A DNA stretch of 55,908 nucleotides from Alphaproteobacteria bacterium (GCA_013151255.1 JAADIQ010000066.1:1-55908); one strand, 5' to 3'; numbered from the stretch's first letter, positions 44,871 through 53,943 are shown. Numbers and translations are program-made. Notes: generated by a model not told the origin, from the letters alone.

Positions 44871-46655
44871 CTAGACGCCGTCGCCGGAAGGTTTTTCCGG
44901 CCGCACGAAAGGCTGGTGCAGGAGTTCCTTGCCCGCCTCCGGGCCATAATCGCGTTGCGCCAGCAGACGCTCGCGGTCAATTTTTCTGAACTGGCCGACA
45001 TAGTCGTCAATCGCGTCTTCATCATGGCCCATCCGCTCCAGCGCCTCACGCGCCATCAACACGCTGGATTCAAGCGTTTCACGAATAATCACATCCGCGC
45101 CCAAAGGCGCCAAATCAATTTCATGGGCGCGATCATGGGCAATGGCGATAATCGTCAGGTTCGGGACCGCCGCGCGCAACACCTCCGTCGCATGATTGAC
45201 CGATTGCACATCATCCATGCACAGCATCACCGCGCGCGCATCCATCGCGCCCGCCGTCATCAACACGTCGAGCCGTGAGGCGTCGCCGAAATAAACTTTA
45301 AAACCGAAACGCTCGGCATTGCGAATATGCGCCGGGGTGCGGTCAATCGCGGTGACGCTGACGCCGGAATTGCGCAGCACTTGCGAGACAATTTGCCCGA
45401 CCCGGCCAAAGCCTGCGACAATAACATGATCGCTGCCGCCTTGCGGGCCTTCCAAATCTTCGCCGCTATCAGCGGCGCCTCTCGCCGCGCGATGCGCCGC
45501 CATCACCAGGAGCGGCGTTGACGCCATTGAGATGGTGACGATAGCCGACAACATTGTCGCCGCGCCATTGGTGAACAACAAAGCCTCAACGCCAAGACTG
45601 ATGACCACAAACGCAAACTCGCCGCCTTGCGACAACACGGCGGCGGTTTTTAACGCATCGTTGTGTCCAGACTTCGCCGCCCGCGCCAGGCCGTAAAGCA
45701 ACGTCGCTTTGATCGCCACCAGCCCGACCGCGCCGCCGACAACAATCCACCAGGACGCGGCAATGACGGCAAGGTCTAGGCGCATGCCGATAGAGATGAA
45801 GAACAATCCGAGCAGCAACCCGCGAAACGGTTCGATGTCAGTTTCAATCTGATGGCGGTAGGAGGATTCCGCGAGCAAGGCGCCGGCGAGAAACGCGCCG
45901 AGCGCCATCGACAGGCCGGCCCAGGACACCGCAAGCGCGGTTAACGCAACGACCAGCAGCGCCGCTGCGGCAAACGCCTCGCGCGAGCCGGAGCTGGCGA
46001 CAATGCGAAAGGCGCGGTCCAGCCCAAATCGGCCGATGACGACCAGCGCGACCAGAACGCCGACCGGTTTGGCGACCGCCATCCATTGGAAACCGCCGGC
46101 GCCAGCGGCGCCCGCTGCAATGCCTATGCTGGCAATAAACGGAATGGCCGCGAGAAGCGGAATGACCGCGAGGTCCTGAAATAACAAAATTGAAAACGAC
46201 TGCTTGCCGTAATTTGTATTCAGCTCGCCGCGGTCTTTTAAGAGTTGCAACGCAAATGCAGTCGAAGAAAACGCCAGCGACAGACCGGCAATCACCGCCG
46301 CCGGCGCGGGCATGACGTCGGCAATGATGAACAACCCGGCAATCAGCGCGCCGGTGGTTGCGACTTGCGCGGCGCCAAGGCCAAAAATCTGATGACGCAT
46401 CGACCACAGGCGCGACAGCGACAACTCCAGCCCGATAACGAACAAGAACAGCACCACGCCAAGTTCGGCAATGTCGAAGACGCCTTCTTGCTGGTGCAGA
46501 AGTTTAAACCCGAACGGCCCGACCGCCACGCCAGCAGCGAGATAGCCGAGGATGGAGCCGAGCTTAAAGCGATTGAATATGGGAACCGCGATCACCGCGG
46601 CGCCAAGATATGTCGCCGCCTGAATGAGAAAATCGCTTTCGCCGCCGGCTGACAT
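44871..46655 (-). CDS. CPA2-family cation:proton antiporter with TrkA-N domain (KefB/KefC-like)
   Basis: 594 residues. About 12-13 helices (residues about 7-380) of the Na+/H+ exchanger fold, including GVVLFLFVIGLELSLSRLW and LSLAFSSTAFALQLLKDRGEL (in part). A cytoplasmic Rossmann RCK domain follows (about 410-525): VIVAGFGRVGQIVSQVL with GxGxxG, and FGDASRLDVLMTAGA. The protein is a K+/H+ or Na+/H+ antiporter of the inner membrane. It starts 2 bases after the argC stop, so it is probably the last gene of the arginine operon, an unexpected partner. Confidence 0.93.
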   Translation of the reverse strand: MSAGGESDFLIQAATYLGAAVIAVPIFNRFKLGSILGYLAAGVAVGPFGFKLLHQQEGVFDIAELGVVLFLFVIGLELSLSRLWSMRHQIFGLGAAQVATTGALIAGLFIIADVMPAPAAVIAGLSLAFSSTAFALQLLKDRGELNTNYGKQSFSILLFQDLAVIPLLAAIPFIASIGIAAGAAGAGGFQWMAVAKPVGVLVALVVIGRFGLDRAFRIVASSGSREAFAAAALLVVALTALAVSWAGLSMALGAFLAGALLAESSYRHQIETDIEPFRGLLLGLFFISIGMRLDLAVIAASWWIVVGGAVGLVAIKATLLYGLARAAKSGHNDALKTAAVLSQGGEFAFVVISLGVEALLFTNGAATMLSAIVTISMASTPLLVMAAHRAARGAADSGEDLEGPQGGSDHVIVAGFGRVGQIVSQVLRNSGVSVTAIDRTPAHIRNAERFGFKVYFGDASRLDVLMTAGAMDARAVMLCMDDVQSVNHATEVLRAAVPNLTIIAIAHDRAHEIDLAPLGADVIIRETLESSVLMAREALERMGHDEDAIDDYVGQFRKIDRERLLAQRDYGPEAGKELLHQPFVRPEKPSGDGV

Positions 46656-46657
46656 AG

Positions 46658-47608
46658 CTATTGCACGATCCCGGTTAATTCCTTGAGGCCGAGCGCCAGA
46701 TTGACGTTCTGGATTGCCTGCACCGCCGCGCCTTTAAGAAGATTGTCTTCCGCCGCCACCACCACCGCATTCCTGCCGTCGTCGCTGACATCAAACCCGC
46801 CGATCATCACGCCGGTGCGGCCGGCGCCGTCTTTCAATTCCGGCGGCGCATTGCGCAACGCTACCAATGGCTCGCCTGAATATTTCTCCTCAAAGATTTC
46901 CGCCAACGCGCCCGCCGTCAGCGCCTCGCTCAACGGAATATGCGCGGTGACGATCAGCCCGCGAAACGCCGGATGCACATGCGGCATGAAGCGCACGCGC
47001 ACGCCAAGGTGGTGCGCCGCTTCGCGCTCATGGTTATGGCCGGTGAGCGCATAAGGCATCAGGTTGTCTTTCAACCGTTCGGGGTCGTTGCGCGGCGATG
47101 GTTTTGTCCCGGCGCCGGAAAAGCCCGAAACGCCAAACACCGCCGGCACGCCGCCAAGCATGCCGACCAATGGCGCCAGCGCAAGTTGCATCGCAGTGGC
47201 GTAACAGCCGGGATTGGCGATGCGGGTTGCGCGTTCAATTTTGTTGCGGCCAAGCTCCGGCAGGCCATAAACCCAGGCGTCGTCAAAGCGATAATCGGCC
47301 GACAGATCGATGATGATCCGGTGCGGCGCATCGCGCTCTAACGCATCGACATAAGGCTTGGCCGCGCCGTCGGGCACGGCGAGAATAACCACATCCGCGC
47401 GCCGCCGCGCCGCCTCGTCCGGGCCGAGCGCTTCAAAGATGCATTCGTCCTGGTCCTCCGGCGCCATCTCCGCAACCGGCCGGCCGGCCCATTCGCGGCT
47501 CACCGCATAGGCGAGCATCAGCTCCGGATGGCCGGCAATCAGACGGATCAACTCGCGGCCAGTATGACCGCGGGCGCCGATTAACCCGACAAGGAAAGGT
47601 TCGCTCAT
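46658..47608 (-). CDS. argC: N-acetyl-gamma-glutamyl-phosphate reductase
   Basis: A 316-residue NADPH-dependent enzyme, third step of arginine synthesis. Rossmann motif GLIGARGHTGREL (8-20), the catalytic Cys135 in NPGCYATAM, SGFSGAGTKPS, and the catalytic His region FMPHVHPAFRGL. Length is normal for the family. The start overlaps the argB stop by 4 bases. Confidence 0.95.
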   Translation of the reverse strand: MSEPFLVGLIGARGHTGRELIRLIAGHPELMLAYAVSREWAGRPVAEMAPEDQDECIFEALGPDEAARRRADVVILAVPDGAAKPYVDALERDAPHRIIIDLSADYRFDDAWVYGLPELGRNKIERATRIANPGCYATAMQLALAPLVGMLGGVPAVFGVSGFSGAGTKPSPRNDPERLKDNLMPYALTGHNHEREAAHHLGVRVRFMPHVHPAFRGLIVTAHIPLSEALTAGALAEIFEEKYSGEPLVALRNAPPELKDGAGRTGVMIGGFDVSDDGRNAVVVAAEDNLLKGAAVQAIQNVNLALGLKELTGIVQ

Positions 47609-48930
47609 GGCGTCTCGCCTTCAAACGACGCCGGAAGCGCGCCGATGCGCTCCACTATAGGCGCAATCTGCGACAAATCCGAGGCGCCAATCCAGAACAC
47701 CGTCCACGGACCTTTTCGGACCGAGCCGTCGGCGGCTTCATGGTAGAAGGAGTTAAACCCGTTGGCGGTTTGCGAGCGCCAGTAGAACACCGGGTTCTTC
47801 TCGGCAAACTGCCGCCAGACAGTGCGCGCCAGGCCCTCGCCGCGCGCATCGCCAAGCACCGCGAACTTGTCGAGGTAAATAACGTCGTCAAGCTTGGTCA
47901 AAATCGCCCCGGCGCGATAGCTCTCGGACATATGGACTTCGTGGATATCGAGCCCCGCCCACCAGCCGGGTTTCAACTTCGCGCCAAACGCATCTTCAAC
48001 CAGCACCTCGGTCCTGGCGCGGTCGAGCGCGTCTTTGGAGGCGGCCTCATGAATGCGCTCGCCCATCCGCACCAGCGTGCCCGAGCCGCCATGGGTGAAC
48101 AATTCGCGCACCAGACCCGACGGCGTGGTGATCGACACCGATGAGGAGAGCGGCGCGTCGTCAAGCAGGCGCTTGATCTCCTCAATCTTCAACAACATCC
48201 CGTCCTTCACCCAGTCCTGCGCCACCAGCGCGTCATAATCCGAGGCGAGGTTAATCGAGTGAATGATCTCGCCCGCGTCATCGAGCAAACCGCCAACGCT
48301 GGACAGGAAAATGATTTTCATCGGCTGCAACGCATGCACCAGCGCGCGCGTCGCGGTGTCGCCATTGACGTTTAACAGCTGCCCGCCGGGCGCGATGCCA
48401 AGACAGGTGAGGATCGGGATGGCGCCTGACTGCGCCACAGAGCGAATAAGTTCCAGATGCACCTTAGTTGGCTTGCCGACAAAGCCGAACTTCTCCTTAT
48501 CAAGATAGTCCGCCTCAATCGCCCCGGCGGTGAGCGAATGCGCCTCGACGCCTTGGGCGCGCACCGCCTCCACCAGGGCGATATTAACGGCGGTAAAAAC
48601 ATCGCGCGCCGCATCAAGCGCTTCGGCGGAGGTGACGCGCAGCCCATCGATTTTCGCGGTTTTAACGCCGCGCTCAATCAGGGTCTCATCAAGCTGTGGC
48701 CCACCGCCATGCAACACAATCGGCGTCAGCCCGACCGTGTGCAAAAAGGCCAGCGCCGCAGCGGTCTCCTCCAGTTGGTCGCGCAGAATCGCACCGCCAA
48801 TTTTGATCACCGCAAAGCGCGTCTGATCAACCTCAGCAAACCGGTTGAGGTAAGAACGAATTTCCTTGCCGTCGCTCATGTTGGAGAGCAACTGGACAAT
48901 GGTCTGGCGGGTGGAGATTGATGTGGTCAT
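47605..48930 (-). CDS. argB: Bifunctional N-acetylglutamate synthase/kinase (NAGS-K)
   Basis: 441 residues. The N-terminal amino-acid kinase domain (about 1-285): FAVIKIGGAIL, PIVLHGGGPQLDETL, LGIAPGGQLLNVNGDTA, IFLSSVGGLLDD, GGSGTLVRMGERI. A C-terminal GNAT-like acetyltransferase domain follows (about 295-441): SYRAGAILTKLDDVIYLDKFAVLGDARGEGLARTVW (in part) and NPVFYWRSQTANGFNSFY. This is the vertebrate-like NAGS/K fusion known from Xanthomonas and Maricaulis, making and phosphorylating N-acetylglutamate. Overlaps its neighbours by 4 bases on both sides. Confidence 0.94.
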   Translation of the reverse strand: MTTSISTRQTIVQLLSNMSDGKEIRSYLNRFAEVDQTRFAVIKIGGAILRDQLEETAAALAFLHTVGLTPIVLHGGGPQLDETLIERGVKTAKIDGLRVTSAEALDAARDVFTAVNIALVEAVRAQGVEAHSLTAGAIEADYLDKEKFGFVGKPTKVHLELIRSVAQSGAIPILTCLGIAPGGQLLNVNGDTATRALVHALQPMKIIFLSSVGGLLDDAGEIIHSINLASDYDALVAQDWVKDGMLLKIEEIKRLLDDAPLSSSVSITTPSGLVRELFTHGGSGTLVRMGERIHEAASKDALDRARTEVLVEDAFGAKLKPGWWAGLDIHEVHMSESYRAGAILTKLDDVIYLDKFAVLGDARGEGLARTVWRQFAEKNPVFYWRSQTANGFNSFYHEAADGSVRKGPWTVFWIGASDLSQIAPIVERIGALPASFEGETP

Positions 48931-49628
48931 GGCGCAAACAGTTCTGCCTTGAGATCGCTTAGTTCATTCTCAAGGGGCAACAGTTCTTCAATCGCGAATT
49001 CGACAAGAGGGGAAAGAATTTTCAAAAAATCTGCATAACCTTCATCACAGTTGTGTTTTTTCAAAAGCTGAGTTTCACCCTCGTTGACGACTTCAACGAA
49101 GATTGTTGTGCCATCCGTGCAGCCATTCGCCGGATCCAGCATTGGTGCTTCCTCCGCGATGGTCACTGAGAGTTGGTAGAAAATTTGCTCAAGTCTCTCC
49201 AAATCCAAAGGCTTAGAATAACGATCTTGGACTAGGCGTTCGTGAAAGATAGCATCCTTGTGTGGGCCATCATTATCGATGAAAATAAAATTCCCAAATG
49301 GGTTAGCAGCATGCGCAAATCGAAGCTCCGTCGTCTCGAGCAAGCTGACGGTCAGAGTTTCGGAACGCTCGACGCGAACTGGAGGATGTGATTCAAGCAC
49401 AATTAGCCATGCGTCATCAAAAGATGGCAAAATAATCAAGGTGAATCGCTTATGCTCTTTGGAGTAAACGCCATTATTTTCACCAAATAAACATCGGGCC
49501 CGTTCAAACCAATCTTCATAGTTTTGAGTAAAACTTGTAAGGCTTTCGCAATCTTCAATAGGCTTAGCATGGGCCCCAATCGTTGACACAGACAAAAAGC
49601 TAAGCAGCAGTACAATAAGTTTACTCAC
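48927..49628 (-). CDS. Secreted protein of unknown function inside the arginine operon
   Basis: 233 residues. A Sec signal peptide (SKLIVLLLSFLSVSTIGAHA) precedes a mature part with four cysteines (EDCESL, RARCLFG, NGCTDG, KHNCDEG), possibly two disulfides, and an acidic Leu/Glu-rich end (EELLPLENELSDLKAEL). No known domain recognised. Codon use is clearly AT-richer than in the flanking arg genes, which suggests recent acquisition, yet it overlaps both argF' and argB by exactly 4 bases. In Xanthomonas this position between argF' and argB is held by argE' (acetylcitrulline deacetylase), which this protein does not resemble. Confidence 0.8.
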   Translation of the reverse strand: MSKLIVLLLSFLSVSTIGAHAKPIEDCESLTSFTQNYEDWFERARCLFGENNGVYSKEHKRFTLIILPSFDDAWLIVLESHPPVRVERSETLTVSLLETTELRFAHAANPFGNFIFIDNDGPHKDAIFHERLVQDRYSKPLDLERLEQIFYQLSVTIAEEAPMLDPANGCTDGTTIFVEVVNEGETQLLKKHNCDEGYADFLKILSPLVEFAIEELLPLENELSDLKAELFAP

Positions 49629-50632
49629 CCCACCAAAGCCTTCATAATCGCCTTCTGCACATGCAACCGGTTCTCCGCCTCGTCATAGGCAATACAATTC
49701 GCGCCATCAAACACCGCGTCGGTCATTTTCACGTTGCGGCGCATCGGCAGGCAGTGGGAGACCAGCGCGTTGTTGGTCATCGCCATTTTTTCTTCATTGA
49801 CGATGAAATGCTTAAAGCGGTCGCGGATGCCTTTTTCTGGTTCCCAGTTGCCAAAAAACGGCAGCGCGCCCCAGCTTTTGGCGTAGACGACGTCGGCGCC
49901 GCTGTAGGCCTCATTAATGTCGTGGGAAATCGTCAGCGCATGGCCATTGGCGCCGGCGTCTTTTGAGGCTTGGCTTATATAGCGCTCATCGAGAATATAA
50001 TCTTCCATCGGACATAAGAGCGTCGGCTTCATGCCAAACTTTGCGGCAATCATCAGCGCTGAATTGGCGACGGCGGTGTTGAGCGGCTTGGGGTGATAGG
50101 TCCAGGTGAGGACGAATTTTTTGCCCTCAAGATCGCCGAGCCGTTCTTGCAGCGCCATGATATGCGCCATCTCCTGACAGGGATGGGTGATGGTCTCCAT
50201 ATTGATGACCGGAACGTCGGCGTATTTCGCGAACGCCCGCAAAATTTTGTCCTTGCGGTCCTCCTGCCAATCGGCAAATTTCGGGAAGGCGCGCACGCCA
50301 ATCATGTCGCAATAGCGCGACAGGATTTTCGCCGCCTCCTTGACGTGCTCTTCCGCCTCGCCGTCCATCACGACGCCGTCCTCAAATTCCAGCGGCCACA
50401 TTCCGCCCGAGGGCGACAAGACCACCGCATGACCGCCGAGCTGGCGGGCGCCGACATCAAACGAGGTCCGGGTCCGCAGCGAGTTGTTAAGAAATAACAA
50501 CGCAACCGTTTTGCCCCTCAAAGCATCGCTAACCTCTGCCCCTTGAGGCGCTGATTTCATCGCCCTGGCGTCGGTAATCATCGCCTGCAATTCCGGCCTG
50601 GACCAATCTGCGGTGTTCAAAAAATGTCTCAT
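49625..50632 (-). CDS. argF': N-acetylornithine carbamoyltransferase
   Basis: 335 residues. The carbamoyl-phosphate loop is FLNNSLRTRTSFDVGARQLGG. Several stretches agree with my memory of Xanthomonas AOTCase rather than ornithine carbamoyltransferase: GVRAFPKFADWQEDR, VINMETITHPCQEMAHI, VLTWTYHPKPLNTAVANSA, AKSWGALPFFGNWEPEKGI, VSHCLPMRRNVKMTDAVFD, and AENRLHVQKAIM. The enzyme carbamoylates N-acetylornithine to N-acetylcitrulline, a variant arginine pathway. First gene of the minus arg operon; its promoter lies in 50633-50857. Confidence 0.9.
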   Translation of the reverse strand: MRHFLNTADWSRPELQAMITDARAMKSAPQGAEVSDALRGKTVALLFLNNSLRTRTSFDVGARQLGGHAVVLSPSGGMWPLEFEDGVVMDGEAEEHVKEAAKILSRYCDMIGVRAFPKFADWQEDRKDKILRAFAKYADVPVINMETITHPCQEMAHIMALQERLGDLEGKKFVLTWTYHPKPLNTAVANSALMIAAKFGMKPTLLCPMEDYILDERYISQASKDAGANGHALTISHDINEAYSGADVVYAKSWGALPFFGNWEPEKGIRDRFKHFIVNEEKMAMTNNALVSHCLPMRRNVKMTDAVFDGANCIAYDEAENRLHVQKAIMKALVG

Positions 50633-50713
50633 CGCCTCTGGTTAGCCGCACGGGCTGGAAAATCCAAGAAAAAGAACGCGATGCGCCGCCCCGAGGCATG
50701 GGAAAACTTAAAC

Positions 50714-50735
50714 CCCGCGGGCGTTGATTCGCGGG
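50714..50735. repeat. CCCGCG/CGCGGG hairpin upstream of argF'
   Basis: Perfect 6-bp stem with a 10-base loop in the divergent gap between argF' and the histidine kinase, about 80 bases before argF'. It may lie in the argF' leader; no attenuator-like T-tract is seen. Confidence 0.35.
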
Positions 50736-50760
50736 TGACAGGGCGAGGCGAAGCAGAATA

Positions 50761-50777
50761 GTTTACAAAAGGTAAAC
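50761..50777. promoter_or_regulatory. GTTTAC-N5-GTAAAC inverted repeat
   Basis: Perfect 6-bp arms around AAAAG in the divergent gap between argF' (minus) and the histidine kinase (plus), 81 bases before the kinase start. Operator-like; the regulator is unknown. Confidence 0.4.
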
Positions 50778-50857
50778 AAGGGGCGCATGGCGTGCATGTG
50801 GGCCGTTTGCTACGGTTAGCGGTTTAGTGACTAAGAAAGTAGAGCAGCGCGCGGCGG

Positions 50858-53104
50858 ATGACGAAAAACCCGAAAGATAATAGCGGCTTGGAGTTGGCGG
50901 CGCGCATTGATGCGCTCTCGCCTCGGCGCCTGTCCTATCTCACCGGCGGGTTTATCCTCGTTCTCGCGGTGCTGCTGGTGTTTGAAATCAACGACAAAGC
51001 CGCCTCGCGCCGGGTTGAAACCGAGCTGCGGCTGGAGCAAGCCGCCAGCGACAGCGCCGCGGCGATGAATATCGCCATCATGACCGGCGCGCCGGCGCGC
51101 GAGGTGCTGACCGGCATGTGGCCCGGCGGCTATAGCGCGCTCTATCATCTCTCGCCGGCGGGCGATGTTCTGACCACGTCGGGGCGCACCGATATTGTGC
51201 AAATCCCGGCGCCGGCGTTGCGCACGCTGGAGCTTCACGCCCGCGGCAAGGGCGTGCTTGACCTTGCCGGCGGCAAGATTGCGGCGGTGTGGCGCCCGCT
51301 CGACAATGGCGAGATTCTGCTGGCGGCGGCGCCAGCGCGCGACATCTATGACCGCTCGCAAATCTGGATTGTTTATGTGGTCGTTCTGATCGCCTTGAGC
51401 GTTGTCATCATCTCGCTGATGGCCGCGTTCATCCGCCAGAGCCGGGCGGCGGCAAATGCGGCTTTCGCGCTGACGACGCTGACCGATTTTCAAGCCGCAA
51501 TGGCGGGCGGTCGCTGTGCGCCGTGGTTTTACAAAAAGAGCGCCCGGATGATTGCGTTCTCGCGCGCCTTCCTTGAACCGCTCGGCCTTGGCGCCCGCGA
51601 CCGCTCTTTCACCTTGCGGGAAATCTCGGCGATTGTTCACCCGGGCGATTTGCGCACCGCGATTGCGGTTCTTTGCGGTGAGCCTTCCGGCGTTAATGAA
51701 GGGCTGGTGCGGTTTCGCGATCCCGGCGGGCGCTGGTTGAAAACCTATCTGCGCACCGCAGTGGATGCGACGCGATTTGAGCGCGCCGGCGTCGCCTTTG
51801 ACCTTTCCGGCGCCAAGGCGATTTCTCCCGGCGCGGCGATTGCCGAGACCCGGCTGCGCGATGCGATTGAGGCGATCCCCGAAGCGTTCGTTCTGTGGGA
51901 CGCAAACGGGCGGTTGGCGATTTGGAACAAACGCTTCGCCTCGACTTTCCGGTTGCCGGCGAAAGTTTTAAAACCCGGCTTCACGGTTGATGAAGTCTCG
52001 ACCTGCGCAACGGTTGGCGGCGATATTCTTAACCAGCATTTCGGCCCGCTCGATAGCGAGGAGCCCGAGGCGGTCGAGGTGGCGTTGCCGGGCGAGCGAT
52101 GGGCGCATGTCTCGCGCCGGCGCACGGCCGAGGGCGGCTGGGTCTGCGTTGCCTCCAACGTCACCGACTTAAAACTCCGCGCCAGTGCGCAGAAGAAAAA
52201 AGAGCGTGAGTTGCAACAAACCGTCGAAGATCTGGAAGCCTCGCGCCGCGATCTGTCCGAGACGATGTTGAAATATCAATATGAGAAATACCGCGCCGAG
52301 GACGCCAACCGCTCGAAGAGCGAATTCCTCGCTAATATGAGCCATGAGCTGCGAACGCCGCTAAACGCCATTAACGGATTTTCCGAAGTCATGCAGTCAG
52401 AGCTTTACGGCCCGCTCGGTGATGCGAAGTATAAGGAATATATCGGCGATATTCTGGCCAGCGGCAAACATCTGCTCGAATTAATCGACGACATTCTCGA
52501 CATGTCGAAAATCGAGGCCGGCCGGCTGAAGCTGGAGCCAAAGAAAGTCGAGCTTGAAAAACTGCTCAATGAGGCAAGCCGGCTTGTGGCGCCGCGGGCG
52601 AGCGATGCGGGCGTTACGCTCACCTCATCGGTCGGCCATGCGCCGCCGGTCTGGGCCGATGCGCGCGCGGTGAAACAAGTCACGCTCAACCTGTTGTCGA
52701 ATGCGTTGAAATTCACCCCGCAAGGCGGCGAGGTGACGCTCACCGCCGAGGCTGACCTTGACGGCGTCACCATCATCGTCGCCGATTCCGGCGCCGGCAT
52801 TGAGCGCGCGCGCTTGAAAAAACTCGGCGCGCCGTTTGAACTGGCGGAAAGTCATTTCTCCAAAAGCAATACCGGCTCCGGGCTTGGCCTGGCGCTGTCA
52901 AAATCGCTGATGCAAATGCAAGGCGGCATTCTCGCCATCGCCAGCCAGCCCGGCAAAGGCACCGTCGCCTGCGCTACGTTCCCGCGCCGCAAAGACGCAT
53001 CCGTCCGCCTGCCGCAATTCATCCGCAAGGAAGCCCATGTGCTCACCGGCGATGAAGCCGCCGCGCCGAGCTTTAAAGTCAAGGTCACGCAAGCAGCGGA
53101 ATAG
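50858..53104 (+). CDS. PAS-domain sensor histidine kinase, PleC/DivL-like
   Basis: 748 residues. Two membrane helices (about 25-44 and 168-190) flank a periplasmic sensor region. A PAS-like region follows (about 330-440, RDAIEAIPEAFVLWDANGRLAIWN), then a coiled coil (KKKERELQQTVEDLEASRRD), the HisKA domain with phospho-acceptor His496 in NMSHELRTPLNAINGFSEVMQ (in part), and HATPase_c: N box LNLLSNALKFT, G1 VADSGAGIE, G2 GSGLGLALSKSL. The H-box region and ELYGPLGDAKYKEY insert are like PleC of Caulobacter. No cognate receiver is encoded here. The LytTR gene follows 2 bases after its stop. Confidence 0.92.
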   Translation: MTKNPKDNSGLELAARIDALSPRRLSYLTGGFILVLAVLLVFEINDKAASRRVETELRLEQAASDSAAAMNIAIMTGAPAREVLTGMWPGGYSALYHLSPAGDVLTTSGRTDIVQIPAPALRTLELHARGKGVLDLAGGKIAAVWRPLDNGEILLAAAPARDIYDRSQIWIVYVVVLIALSVVIISLMAAFIRQSRAAANAAFALTTLTDFQAAMAGGRCAPWFYKKSARMIAFSRAFLEPLGLGARDRSFTLREISAIVHPGDLRTAIAVLCGEPSGVNEGLVRFRDPGGRWLKTYLRTAVDATRFERAGVAFDLSGAKAISPGAAIAETRLRDAIEAIPEAFVLWDANGRLAIWNKRFASTFRLPAKVLKPGFTVDEVSTCATVGGDILNQHFGPLDSEEPEAVEVALPGERWAHVSRRRTAEGGWVCVASNVTDLKLRASAQKKKERELQQTVEDLEASRRDLSETMLKYQYEKYRAEDANRSKSEFLANMSHELRTPLNAINGFSEVMQSELYGPLGDAKYKEYIGDILASGKHLLELIDDILDMSKIEAGRLKLEPKKVELEKLLNEASRLVAPRASDAGVTLTSSVGHAPPVWADARAVKQVTLNLLSNALKFTPQGGEVTLTAEADLDGVTIIVADSGAGIERARLKKLGAPFELAESHFSKSNTGSGLGLALSKSLMQMQGGILAIASQPGKGTVACATFPRRKDASVRLPQFIRKEAHVLTGDEAAAPSFKVKVTQAAE

Positions 53105-53106
53105 GC

Positions 53107-53943
53107 ATGGTGACGATCAGCGCCAGAAAAACAAAAGAGATCGGGCTGTGGGTCGCCTATGTCCTGCTCGCGGCAAACGTCAATGCGACATCGGTATTGA
53201 TGGAGCACGCCCGCGACGGCCGCAGCATCGCCGCGTGGGAGCCGTTTGTCTGGGAATATTCAAGCGGGTTGTTCATCTTGGCGCTGATCCCGTTTGTGCT
53301 CGCGGTCGAAAAGCGGTTTCCGTTTTCGCTCAATCATTGGAAGCGGCCGCTATTTATCCATCTTGCCGCAAGCATTCCGTTCTCGCTCGCCCATGTCGGC
53401 GCCATGGTGCTGGTGAGGAAGGCCGCCTACGCAATGATGGGCCGCAGCTATGATTTTGGCGATGCGCCCATCGAGCTGCTTTATGAATGGCGCAAAGACC
53501 TTCTCACCTATGGATTCATAATCTTCGTCGTTAACGCCTATCGGGTGTTTCGCGAGCGCCATGAGGGGGACGCCAATTTTGTCGACAGGCCGGCGGCGGC
53601 AGAACAAGAGTTGCCGGGGTTTCGGGTGACGAAAAACGGACGCGATATCTATGTGACGGCGGGCGACATCGACTGGATTGAGGCGGCCGGCAATTATGTC
53701 GTGCTGCATTCGGGCGACAAGACTTTCATGATGCGCCAGACCATGGCCGCGCTCGAACAGCGGTTGTCGAGCCAGTCTTTCATCCGCGTGCATCGCTCAG
53801 TGATGGTTAATCTCGATTGCATCGAGGCTATGCGCACGGAAGGCGGGTGCCATAGGCTAGCGCTAAAATCAGGCGAGACTATCGCCGTCAGCAAACGGCT
53901 GGCGCCGGCCGTCAAAGCGCGACTTGGCGAGCGGGACGCATAA
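53107..53943 (+). CDS. Membrane-bound LytTR-family transcriptional regulator
   Basis: 278 residues. Four hydrophobic helices (about 12-150) are followed by a LytTR DNA-binding domain (about 163-270): FRVTKNGRDIYVTAGDIDWIEAAGNYVVLHSG (in part), MRQTMAALEQRL, SFIRVHRSVMVNLDCIE, and a final GETIAVSKRLAPAVKARL. There is no receiver domain, so the signal must come through the membrane part or by partner contact. Close spacing to the kinase gene suggests a common transcript. GTG at 53110 is an alternative start. Confidence 0.9.
   Translation: MVTISARKTKEIGLWVAYVLLAANVNATSVLMEHARDGRSIAAWEPFVWEYSSGLFILALIPFVLAVEKRFPFSLNHWKRPLFIHLAASIPFSLAHVGAMVLVRKAAYAMMGRSYDFGDAPIELLYEWRKDLLTYGFIIFVVNAYRVFRERHEGDANFVDRPAAAEQELPGFRVTKNGRDIYVTAGDIDWIEAAGNYVVLHSGDKTFMMRQTMAALEQRLSSQSFIRVHRSVMVNLDCIEAMRTEGGCHRLALKSGETIAVSKRLAPAVKARLGERDA

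Noticed and set aside
50831..51640. Long minus-strand frame opposite the histidine kinase
   Set aside because: Arg/Ala/Gly-rich shadow of the kinase codons; the plus-strand frame has clear domains.
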